Assembly: GCA_938743325.2 (NCBI GenBank)
Contig: OW568869.1
Span: forward strand, 806,001 to 870,000
Origin: Pycnococcus provasolii
Taxonomy: Eukaryota; Chlorophyta; Pseudoscourfieldiophyceae; Pseudoscourfieldiales; Pycnococcaceae
Length of the DNA stretch: 64,000 nt
Reading direction: 5' to 3'
The notes beneath the pieces were generated by a model. That model was not told where the DNA came from and did not search any database. It saw nothing but the letters and a program-made list of their open reading frames with translations. Below, one piece after another: positions 45,297-53,016 of this stretch. The number at the start of each line of letters is the position of its first letter. Within the stretch, counting starts at the first letter, position 1. A program made the translations under genes and the position numbers.

Positions 45297-46673
45297 CAAT
45301 AACACTTTTTCTTAATTTTATATTTATAGACAAGTTTATTTCGAGTTTATAAAAAAGTTATGTCCCGGAGGGGAATTCCCCGATCCCGGGGGGCGCTCCT
45401 GGCGGCGTAGGTCATTCTTGATCTTTCCTGGTTCGCGCCGCCGCGCCGCACGTGTTCACGTCCTGGACGTTCACGCGCGCCAGAAAAGCTCTGATCCCTT
45501 CACTCGTTAGTGTTGCTTGCCTCGCTTGGCATTGGGGTTATTCCAAGAATCCGCTCGTCACTTTCGACTCCAGTCGTCTTTCTTCGCCACAGCATGACTT
45601 GCCGCGAACTCCTCGAGATCAGCAACCGTTTCATATGCTATTGGTCCCTTTCGTCGCCGTTTCATATGCGGCCGCCCATCGCTGTCTTCTTGTTGTCGTT
45701 ATTGCCGTCGTTTGGACACTTGTTGGCATAATGGCCGAGTTCCTGGCATTTATAACAGCGCACCTTCATCTTTGTCACGCTTGAGCTTCCTCAGGGTTTC
45801 CCGTGTTGGTGTGGCGTACATGGCAAGTACGCCGAAGACCAGAAGTGAGAATGGCTCTAACCCTAAACCACCAAAAACCCCAAAACAGAACCTGCGAGAA
45901 CCAAACGCCCTCGCTCACCGGCCGGGTATATGTAAGGACTACAGTACATAGGTATGGTAGTACTATATGCCATCCTTCGCTCGCCGGCGTAACCCTTGAT
46001 TGCCCTCCGAGAAAGGCCACGGGCTCCCCTTCGCCCGCTCTCCTATTCCACTCTCCTTACCCTGGCGGGCCCATGGCGGGCTGTTATGGCGGGCCGGAAT
46101 TTTCCGGGCCTCGCTAAAAACAGATTCCACGAAGGATCCCCGTGCACAATGATGAGCTCCGACCAAAACTTACTTCCGAAATCCGAAGGCCCTGGAGCAA
46201 GATTCTGGTGGAGCAAAAAGGTGATCAACGTAAATCCCACCTTCATACACTGCGATGCAAAGTCTAAGTACTGCTGTATGTAATAAAGACCCACATAGGT
46301 TGGTAGGTTGGTAAATACCACGTCTATTTGGTAGCTACCACTACCCGGTAGGAAAAGGAGGAGATCGAGATCAGTGCAAATCCCGGTCGAGATACCGGGA
46401 ATCCCAAAGAAATCTCCGCGAGAAATGGTTCCCCTTTCCCAGGCCGTTTTAGGGCGGAAGTGCCACCGTGGCACGTCTCGCAAGACGGACGGACGGACGG
46501 GGAAGAGGGGACGGGGAGAGAGAGGGGAGACGGCGGCCGGAGCGGTGCAACCGTGCAAGGCACCGTTGCAAGGGTGCAAGTGGGTCAGTCGTTTGGATTG
46601 CACCCTTCTTAAATCACCCTATTTACTTATGGCACGCTTGTTTGTAGGGTCAGGTTCACAAGAGGAGGCCGCG
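45297..46673. other. 1.38-kb spacer between PP2C and channelrhodopsin genes
   Basis: No intact host gene is supported. It holds the zinc-knuckle fragment described separately, a telo-box (CTCTAACCCTAAACC at about 45855), a GT-rich pair GGTTGGTAGGTTGGTAA near 46297, and G/A-rich repeats (GGGGAGAGAGAGGGGAGAC). The right part is the channelrhodopsin promoter and 5' UTR. TTGTTTGTAG/GGTC at 46639-46652 could be the acceptor of a 5'-UTR intron. Confidence 0.5.
45685..45800 (-). pseudogene. CCHC zinc-knuckle (gag-like) fossil fragment
   Basis: The minus strand encodes KMKVRCYKCQELGHYANKCP, a perfect C-x2-C-x4-H-x4-C knuckle at 45716-45757, with basic and Asn/Asp-rich flanks. The motif is characteristic of retroelement gag proteins, and also of CNBP-type cellular proteins. 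No intact surrounding ORF is present, so it is best read as an old, broken gag remnant of an LTR-type or DIRS-type element. Confidence 0.45.
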
Positions 46674-48281
46674 ATGTCCTTCGCCCGAACGCTGCTCGCA
46701 GGAGGAGGAGGCTCGAACGATGGAGGCGGTGGTCACGGCGACGAGGAGGGACACGACATGATGGTGGCCCTGCAGTGGCTTTGCCTTCTCGTCAGCTTTT
46801 TTCTCTTCATCTTCTACCTCGTCATGACGGCGCGCAACAAATGTGGGTGGGAGGTGACTTACATCTCTCTCATCGAGTTCGTCAAGTTCATCCTTGAAAT
46901 ATATTGCGAAACACTGCCGCCGGCAACCGTCTACCAGAAGAATGGCTACGAATACGTATGGCTGCGGTACGCCGAGTGGCTGCTCACCTGCCCCGTGATC
47001 CTCATCCACCTCTCGCGCATTGGTCTGCACGGCACGGAGGTGAAGTACGATAGCCGTACGATGCGCCTCATCTGCAGCGACATCGGCACAATCGTATTCG
47101 GAATCACTGCCGCCGCCGCACCAAAGCCAGAGAAGTGGATCTTTTTCAGCTGCGGCGTGCTCTATGGAATTTCCACATGGACGAACGCCTTCTTGGTCTA
47201 TCGCAACGCATACCAACACATACAGGACAACTGCAAGAGCGTACTCTTGTTGAACGCGGTCGTGTTCTTCGGCTCGTGGAGCTGCTTTCCGCTGCTCTTC
47301 CTGCTTGGACCGGAGGGCAACGGCGTGCTCACACACACCGGTTCCATCATCGGACACTGCATCGTCGACCTCCTGTCCAAGAACTTGTGGGGCTTTCTTG
47401 CGTGGTACCTCGACTACAAGATGATTCGCGTGGAAAGGAAGGAGATGTACTCGGAGGCACTGACGTTGAAAATAGAAGAAAGTCAGTCGGTTGCTCATGC
47501 AAGCTTTACTGGTGGTAGCGACCCGAACGGTGACAACGTCACGATTGCGATGTTGATGGTGGACAACTCTGGAACGAACGAAATCGCGGAGAAGCTGCAG
47601 AACATCTTCGAGAAGATCAGGGGCGAGAAGATCAGGAGGGGCGTTGACATCTCAATCTCAGGGACGCTGCCGGAAGCGCAGATGCATGTGGCACACGTGA
47701 GGCATATGGATATTCCCAAGGCATTTATCGTGATGGTACCAAGCTCGATCCTAGACGACAATCGCAGCAGATGCGAGGCGCTGCTTGACGGTTCCAATAC
47801 GATCATTGCATTCGGTCCGCACCCCATGCGCAAAAAGGGCGATCCTGTTGATTGGTGGCGCGTGCGAGAAGGCATCTTCGTCATCGACAAGTTGAGTAGC
47901 GAGATGATCAAGCCTCAGATGGAACTCGCGGTTTTGAAATCGCGCAAGTTTATCGATAAAAGTTGGAGGAAGATGAGCGCAGGCCAATCGTCGAGGTCTC
48001 CGGGCATGCTTGTTGACTCCGCGAAATCTTCGTTTGATTATGATAACGTCGCTGAGCCTGGTGAAATTGCCGGCTTGACGCCATCAAGGTCCAATCTGCT
48101 AAGGTCCATGAGCAGGGACGACAAACTGAGGCTGATTGAGGGCATCATCGCAAATATCGAGCCACATCCATCCCACGACATTGAGCCGCATCAACTTGAG
48201 TACGGTCCGACCGGGACTCCGCGCTCGTCGATGTCTACAAGCAGAAACCAGCGTGTCGACTACGAAACATGGCAGCACTAA
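46674..48281 (+). CDS. Channelrhodopsin (predicted light-gated cation channel)
   Basis: 535 residues from the ATG at 46674; an in-frame ATG at 46629 would add 15. Seven helices align end to end with Chlamydomonas ChR2. Key residues: E60, E68, K71, E75 and E79 in the TM2 pore helix (ChR2 E82, E90, K93, E97, E101; E83 is Val here), R98 and E101 (R120, counterion E123), C106 and D136 (the C128-D156 gate), H112 (H134), D232 (D253), K236, the retinal Schiff-base Lys (K257), and N237 (N258). Blocks such as VWLRYAEWLLTCPVILIHLS and LFLLGPEG are diagnostic. The C-terminal ~280 residues include an alpha/beta domain (VTIAMLMVDNSG, AFIVMVPSSILDD) and a Ser/Arg-rich tail, as in other channelrhodopsins. 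It probably serves phototaxis or photophobic responses at an eyespot or plasma membrane. Confidence 0.94.
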   Translation: MSFARTLLAGGGGSNDGGGGHGDEEGHDMMVALQWLCLLVSFFLFIFYLVMTARNKCGWEVTYISLIEFVKFILEIYCETLPPATVYQKNGYEYVWLRYAEWLLTCPVILIHLSRIGLHGTEVKYDSRTMRLICSDIGTIVFGITAAAAPKPEKWIFFSCGVLYGISTWTNAFLVYRNAYQHIQDNCKSVLLLNAVVFFGSWSCFPLLFLLGPEGNGVLTHTGSIIGHCIVDLLSKNLWGFLAWYLDYKMIRVERKEMYSEALTLKIEESQSVAHASFTGGSDPNGDNVTIAMLMVDNSGTNEIAEKLQNIFEKIRGEKIRRGVDISISGTLPEAQMHVAHVRHMDIPKAFIVMVPSSILDDNRSRCEALLDGSNTIIAFGPHPMRKKGDPVDWWRVREGIFVIDKLSSEMIKPQMELAVLKSRKFIDKSWRKMSAGQSSRSPGMLVDSAKSSFDYDNVAEPGEIAGLTPSRSNLLRSMSRDDKLRLIEGIIANIEPHPSHDIEPHQLEYGPTGTPRSSMSTSRNQRVDYETWQH

Positions 48282-48515
48282 GGTTAATTAGTGGAAGCTT
48301 GCGCACGTAACGAAGACGAGCAAGCACGTACGTCGCACACGCACGGCTCGCATCGCCGCCAGGCTGTCGACAAGGGGCGAGTAGGAGGGAGGGAGAAGCA
48401 GGGAAGGGTCCTTTTGAGACGTCATGAGACGATTTTTGGTAACTTGTATGGGTACTGCACGGCAGTGGTAGTACTTAAGGGTAAACAATGTTACAAAAGG
48501 CCGGGTGCCAGGGAG

Positions 48516-49652
48516 CTATGTGCCACCACCACCACCACTCTCCCGTCTCTCCTCGTCTCGCTTGATAGCCAAGGCATACACATCTCGCTTGCGTTGTCCT
48601 GTGATGGCCACAACCTCGCGCGTCGCCTCAGATGGACGCATACCTCTGGCAAAGCACGCGTCGAGCAGCTCCTCCACGCTCTCTTCCCCCTGCTCACGCT
48701 CCACCGCACCCTCCAAGACGAGCGTGACCTCGCCGCGTGCGCTGCGCGCGCCGTCGGCACGTCTCTGCTCGAACTCGACGCGCGCCTCGTCGAGCGTGCC
48801 GCGCCAGAGCTCTTCATGCTTTTTAGTCAGCTCTCGTGCGACGCAGACCCCTCTCGACCCGCCGCAAGCGTCGACGAGTTCGTCAAGAGTCGCGACGAGG
48901 TCGTGAGGCGGGCAGTACATAACGGCTGCACCAGGTGCGCGTGCGGCGGCACGTAGGGCGGCGGCACGGGCATCGCGTGGCGACTCGGGCAGGAATCCGA
49001 GGAATGTGAAACCGCGTTCGAGCGTGCCAGCTGTCCCGCTTTTTCGGTCGTCGCCACTCTGCCACATAGCCGCGACGGAGAGCGCCGTCGTTGCGGCGCA
49101 CGGTCCAGGTATGGGCACGACCTTGAGACCCTCGCGACACGCCGCGGCAACGAGCCTTCCTCCCGGGTCGCTGACGAGCGGCGTTCCTGCATCGCTGACG
49201 AGCGCGACGCTCCCTCCCGACCTTAAAACTGCAAGAAACTTCTCCACGTTGCCTGCGTCGCGTTCGTTGTGCGCGTGGTGCGTTCGCATGCGTCCTTCGT
49301 TTGGGATCCCGAGCATATTCAGCAGTTTCCCTGTATTTCTGGTATCTTCCACCGCGAGCATGTCAGCTTTCGTGAGAATGCGAACGGCTCTGTGCGTGAT
49401 ATCTTCCATATTCCCGAGCGGCGTCGCGACGACGTAGAGAGCGGGTTCCAAAGCGGCTAACGTAGCGTGCGGTAATGACTGCTGACCTGCTGAGGAGACG
49501 GGTGCTTGAGAGGACGAAGACGAAGACGAGGACGAGGACGAGCGCACACCCCGAAGACGAAGGTTCCTTGAAGGTGAGTGCCAGGAGCACGCCGAAGCCG
49601 AAGCGCGCACGAGGAGGCGCACGCGGAGGCGCAGACTTGACGAGGCGGACAT
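48516..49652 (-). CDS. RSMI: 16S rRNA (cytidine-2'-O) methyltransferase RsmI, plastid-targeted
   Basis: 378 residues from the ATG at 49652. The first ~70 residues are Ser/Arg-rich with an 11-Ser run and look like a transit peptide. The tetrapyrrole-methylase fold then shows ALYVVATPLGNMEDITHRAV, AVEDTRNTGKLLN, ALVSDAGTPLVSDPG, KVVPIPGPCAATTALSVA and FTFLGFLP, all RsmI signatures. RsmI 2'-O-methylates C1402 (E. coli numbering) of small-subunit rRNA at the decoding centre using SAM; here the target is presumably plastid or mitochondrial rRNA. A C-terminal extension after the core is basic and acidic by turns. The nearest neighbours are unrelated. Confidence 0.92.
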   Translation of the reverse strand: MSASSSLRLRVRLLVRASASACSWHSPSRNLRLRGVRSSSSSSSSSSSQAPVSSAGQQSLPHATLAALEPALYVVATPLGNMEDITHRAVRILTKADMLAVEDTRNTGKLLNMLGIPNEGRMRTHHAHNERDAGNVEKFLAVLRSGGSVALVSDAGTPLVSDPGGRLVAAACREGLKVVPIPGPCAATTALSVAAMWQSGDDRKSGTAGTLERGFTFLGFLPESPRDARAAALRAAARAPGAAVMYCPPHDLVATLDELVDACGGSRGVCVARELTKKHEELWRGTLDEARVEFEQRRADGARSARGEVTLVLEGAVEREQGEESVEELLDACFARGMRPSEATREVVAITGQRKRDVYALAIKRDEERRESGGGGGT

Positions 49653-49699
49653 GAGAGACTTCACTTTATCCGCTTCCTCTTCCTTCGGGGACAGGTCGG

Positions 49700-49756
49700 G
49701 GGCTAGCCCTATCCCTAGCCCTAACCCTAACGCCCTCCGCTGAAACCCTAACCGGT
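49700..49756. promoter_or_regulatory. Telo-box cluster between RsmI and a small unknown gene
   Basis: CCCTATCCCTAGCCCTAACCCTAACGCC and GAAACCCTAACCGG lie in the 178-bp gap between the divergent starts at 49652 and 49830. This fits the bidirectional promoter pattern seen elsewhere in the window. Confidence 0.5.
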
Positions 49757-49829
49757 TCCCCGGAACGAGTGCGTGACGTAAGGTTTAGGTGACTTCATCT
49801 CCATCCAGGTGCCCTTCATCGCTGCCGCC

Positions 49830-50390
49830 ATGCCCCAGGCGTCGTCGGACGCGCAAGACGTGCTGGCGTCCTCGTCTCATGCCGCGCTCGTCTCCGCCGT
49901 TGAGGGTTTTCTGTCGGATGCCGCAGTCTCCTCTAGCGCTCGATCGGCGTTATTAGGCCATATCCGCGCCGCCACTGAAAAGGAAGCGGAAGCACGAGAA
50001 CGATCGATGCGGCCGAAAGAACGACGACGCGTGAGACAGGCCGCCATACTAGCACGCGAGCGCGACTTAGAAGAGCAGAAAAAAGCTGCGTCGGCCGGCA
50101 CAGGTTTGCTTGGTGTTCTGGGATCTGTCCTTGCACCACCGCCGCCTTCGCCGCCGCCGTCGAATCCGCCGCAACAAATGGACGACGTGGCGGAGAAGGA
50201 GAACAACGACGTGGCGGAGAAGGAAAACTCTGAAGTCTTGACGCAACCAGACGCGAAGATGGACCACGAGGTGGACCCTGTGTGCTTGCCCACGTCAGAA
50301 AGCGGAGGTGTGCTTACTTCCATCTGGAGTGTGATTGCGCCGCCGCCGCCGCCGACGACGACGACGCAACCTGTGCCGGTGACGGGTTAG
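49830..50390 (+). CDS. Small protein of unknown function with duplicated hydrophobic-Pro motif
   Basis: 186 residues from the ATG at 49830; a GTG at 49809 is in frame but less likely. Not recognised. A charged helical region (EKEAEARERSMRPKERRRVR) is followed by GLLGVLGSVLAPPPPSPPP; a similar motif, GVLTSIWSVIAPPPPP, recurs near the C-terminus. Between them lies a DVAEKEN(N/S) duplication. The paired hydrophobic helix-plus-polyproline motifs could be short membrane- or SH3/WW-binding elements. The ORF is real-looking from its promoter position and tight spacing to NTH1 (61 bp), but could still be spurious. Confidence 0.5.
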   Translation: MPQASSDAQDVLASSSHAALVSAVEGFLSDAAVSSSARSALLGHIRAATEKEAEARERSMRPKERRRVRQAAILARERDLEEQKKAASAGTGLLGVLGSVLAPPPPSPPPSNPPQQMDDVAEKENNDVAEKENSEVLTQPDAKMDHEVDPVCLPTSESGGVLTSIWSVIAPPPPPTTTTQPVPVTG

Positions 50391-50451
50391 GGGTAATGTA
50401 GGGTGTCATCTGATCAGTTGTAATACCTAGTAGAAAAGATAAAATCGCTTA

Positions 50452-51858
50452 CTATACAACTTTGACGCCCCACTCCGAGAGACGCTCGACGATTCCTGGC
50501 CTGCGTGAGAGGCTTGCTGGCGCATCCGCAAAAGCTTGTGCGATCGTCGCCGGCTTCACGCCAAGCGTGAGCGCGAGACGAACGGGCTTCAGCGCCTCGT
50601 CAGCCGCACCTCGTCTCTTCGCCGCGAGCGCGATGGCACGCGTTGCCACCACCAAACCGCCAGTTGCCTGCACCTGCTGACCGAGCCCGACCATGAGCAC
50701 GTTAATTTCAGACCAGTGAGACTGTGGCATCCAAGCCTCGAGGTGCCGACGCGTCTTCTCTGGATCCTTCGATTCGGGCACCCAGCCGACCTGCTGCGAA
50801 ATGCGGTGCACGTGAGTGTCGACACCTATGCCAACGGCGTCGGTTCCCTCCTCCCTCGTCACGTTGAGGTAGATGATGGCCATTTTTGGTCCGACGCCGT
50901 CAAACGTCAGCAGCGTGTCCAAGTCTTCGGGAACGCGGCCGTCGAATTCCTCGACGATGCGCTGGCTCGCCTTGAGCAGATATTTCGTCTTGTTGTTGTG
51001 GAATCCCACGGTGCGTATGAGGCTGTTGAGCGTTTCTGACTCCATCTTGGCGAGCATGCTCGCGGTGCACCCGTTGTGCTCGCGCAGACGCGCCATGGCG
51101 GCGGCGTTCACCTCATCTTTCGTCTGGCTGCTGAGCATGAGGCTGATGAGCGTCTGAAAGTTCTGCGTGTCTATGCTAGCCTCAGGATCGGCAAGCCTTT
51201 CGCACCCCATGGTGTCTACAGCCGCGTCACGCGTCTCTCTGAGCTGTCGAATGATGTCTAGGATTTCGCGCCACCCGTTCGGCGGCGTCGTGGATGGCGG
51301 CGGCGATTTCGGCGACTTCGCCGGACTCGCGGTTTTCGCTCTTTTTGCAGCCGGGCTTGTTGCAGACTTCGCCTTGCTGGTTGGTGTCTTTGGCGTCGGT
51401 GGCGCTTCTTTTCCCTTGTCGGTTGAGGCGTCATCCCCTCTTCTTTTCTTGCGCGTCGGCGACGCCGACGTTTGGTTATCCGCGGGCGACGTGCCAGCGT
51501 CCCCACTTTTGCGCGTTGATCGCAAAGCTGACAAAGCTGCTGCTGACGACGACTTGAGTGCTTGTCCCATCTTAGGAACGAAAACCAAAGAAAATATCTG
51601 AAAATGAGAAGAAGATGACGCAGATGATACGCAGAGAGAACGCAGAGACCTAACAGACGAGCTTCTTTTCAGATGCGAATGCGAATGCGAATGCGAATGC
51701 GAATGCGAATATGAGTGTGAATGCGAGCACCGGAGTCCAACACCACCAACAGCAGGTACTCCTGGTACTCTTATAGACAACAACAGTGCCTTTTTGACTC
51801 CTCTTATAGATACAATGATGTGCCGAGACAAACCTTTCACAAGGCTGCAACGGAGCAT
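50452..51858 (-). CDS. NTH1: Endonuclease III homologue NTH1 without Fe-S ligands
   Basis: 468 residues from the ATG at 51858, whose start (MLRCSLVKGLSRHIIVSIRG) looks like an organelle presequence; the ATG at 51564 gives a 370-residue form. A basic Ser/Pro/Lys tail (~100-190) precedes the HhH-GPD fold: NFQTLISLMLSSQTKDEVNA, LLTFDGVGPKMAIIYLNV with the catalytic Lys, and GVDTHVHRISQQVGW with the catalytic Asp. After VLMVGLGQQVQATGG the family normally has four Cys binding a 4Fe-4S cluster; none is present here. NTH1 removes oxidised pyrimidines and nicks the strand in base-excision repair. A (GCGAAT)6 run at 51675-51710 codes for a Ser-His repeat in the long form. Confidence 0.88.
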   Translation of the reverse strand: MLRCSLVKGLSRHIIVSIRGVKKALLLSIRVPGVPAVGGVGLRCSHSHSYSHSHSHSHSHSHLKRSSSVRSLRSLCVSSASSSSHFQIFSLVFVPKMGQALKSSSAAALSALRSTRKSGDAGTSPADNQTSASPTRKKRRGDDASTDKGKEAPPTPKTPTSKAKSATSPAAKRAKTASPAKSPKSPPPSTTPPNGWREILDIIRQLRETRDAAVDTMGCERLADPEASIDTQNFQTLISLMLSSQTKDEVNAAAMARLREHNGCTASMLAKMESETLNSLIRTVGFHNNKTKYLLKASQRIVEEFDGRVPEDLDTLLTFDGVGPKMAIIYLNVTREEGTDAVGIGVDTHVHRISQQVGWVPESKDPEKTRRHLEAWMPQSHWSEINVLMVGLGQQVQATGGLVVATRAIALAAKRRGAADEALKPVRLALTLGVKPATIAQAFADAPASLSRRPGIVERLSEWGVKVV

Positions 51859-51969
51859 ATACGCAGAGAGAGAATGATGAAATCCTGAGGCTGCGATGAC
51901 AACTTTTTACGGGTACAAACGCCAACCATCACCAAAGGAAGTGTTGGACCCACAGACAGTTGTTGGACC

Positions 51970-52080
51970 TACCACGAATAACCCCGAATTCCAAACCCCG
52001 AATTAAATTCCAAACCCCGAATTACAAACCCCGAATTAAATCACAAACCCCGAATGAAATTCCAAACCCCGAATAATAAG
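51970..52080. promoter_or_regulatory. Six AAACCCCGAAT motifs in tandem
   Basis: CCCCGAATTCCAAACCCCG-type units are spaced 12-22 bp apart, six copies in ~100 bp, between the NTH1 start (51858) and the CWC21 start (52209). Spacers are A/T-rich (TTAAATT, TGAAATT). This is the densest occurrence of a motif also found near 11420 and 24515. It probably acts on one or both divergent genes. Confidence 0.55.
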
Positions 52081-52208
52081 GAATTGCCCCTGCGACCTGC
52101 GCCGCCATACCAACATACCTCTCCCTTCATTCCTTCCATCCTTCGTTTGTCATATTCTGTGAAGTCTCTGGAGTAGATACGATACGTATACGTGTGTGTA
52201 GATACACT

Positions 52209-52955
52209 ATGTACAACGGCATCGGCGTGTCCACCGCGCGAGGCACGGGGACGTCCGGGTACGTGCAGAAGAACGCCTTCGACCTATCCGCACGCCAGAA
52301 GAAAAGCCGCGGGGCGTGGGGAACTTCCGCGGCGGCAGGGGCGAAAGCGTCGGATACGGCTCCTTGGTCCGTTTCCGAAGAAATACACAAGCACAACGCG
52401 AAGAGAGAAATCGAACTTCGACTCGCGGAACTCGAAGACGACTTAGAAGAGCAGGGATGCGCGCAAAACGAAATCCAAACCAGACTCGCGGATGAAAGAA
52501 CGAGACTTCAACTCGTTGTCGAACGAGGGGGAACGCTCGCACGGCAGAAGGGTGAAGACAACGACGACGACAGAACGCCGCACCCGCGCGGTGGGGCGGC
52601 TGGGCCACCGGCGAACCGACGCCACAACCACAGAAGTCAACCGCACGACGACCACAGGCGAAAGTACGACGAAAGGCGAAGAAACGACGACCGGCGAGGA
52701 CGTCGAGGAGGGCGCTCGCGCTCGCGATCCCCGCGACGAGAACGAGAACGAGAACGACGACGAAGCAGCCCAGACGAACGCGAATACCAAAAACACGACG
52801 ACGACGACCTCTCGGGAGACTCAGACGGCGAGGATGAAGAGCGCGAGCGGCGTCAGCGAGAAATCGAGCGAAGCGAGCGTGAGCGACAGCAGGTGGAGGT
52901 GGCTCGCAAGGCTCTTGAAGAGGACGACGAAGACGAAGACGGTGAAGTGAAGTGA
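52209..52955 (+). CDS. CWC21: Pre-mRNA splicing factor CWC21 / SRRM2 N-terminal type
   Basis: 248 residues from the ATG at 52209. MYNGIGVSTARGTGTSGYVQ is the near-invariant start of Cwc21, SRm300 and their plant homologues. The cwf21 helix follows (EEIHKHNAKREIELRLAELE, then DDLEEQGCAQNEIQTRL). The rest is an Arg/Asp/Ser-rich RS-like tail with RSRSRSPRRERERERRR and a Glu/Arg terminus. Cwc21 sits at the catalytic centre of the activated spliceosome, contacting Prp8 and Snu114. The 5-codon upstream extension is excluded because the family always starts with MYNGIG. Confidence 0.94.
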   Translation: MYNGIGVSTARGTGTSGYVQKNAFDLSARQKKSRGAWGTSAAAGAKASDTAPWSVSEEIHKHNAKREIELRLAELEDDLEEQGCAQNEIQTRLADERTRLQLVVERGGTLARQKGEDNDDDRTPHPRGGAAGPPANRRHNHRSQPHDDHRRKYDERRRNDDRRGRRGGRSRSRSPRRERERERRRSSPDEREYQKHDDDDLSGDSDGEDEERERRQREIERSERERQQVEVARKALEEDDEDEDGEVK

Positions 52956-53016
52956 ATTACTTTTTTGTAGTTGCAAAATAATTACATACAAGAAAATCAA
53001 TATTATTATCATTTAC

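Noticed and set aside
45452-45784. 110-codon hydrophobic ORF on the plus strand
   Set aside because: It overlaps the zinc-knuckle fossil in antisense and has no recognisable features or promoter position.
46674-48281. Histidine-kinase rhodopsin or proton pump
   Set aside because: No HisKA/HATPase domain; the DC gate and TM2 Glu ladder are those of channelrhodopsins, not of pumps.
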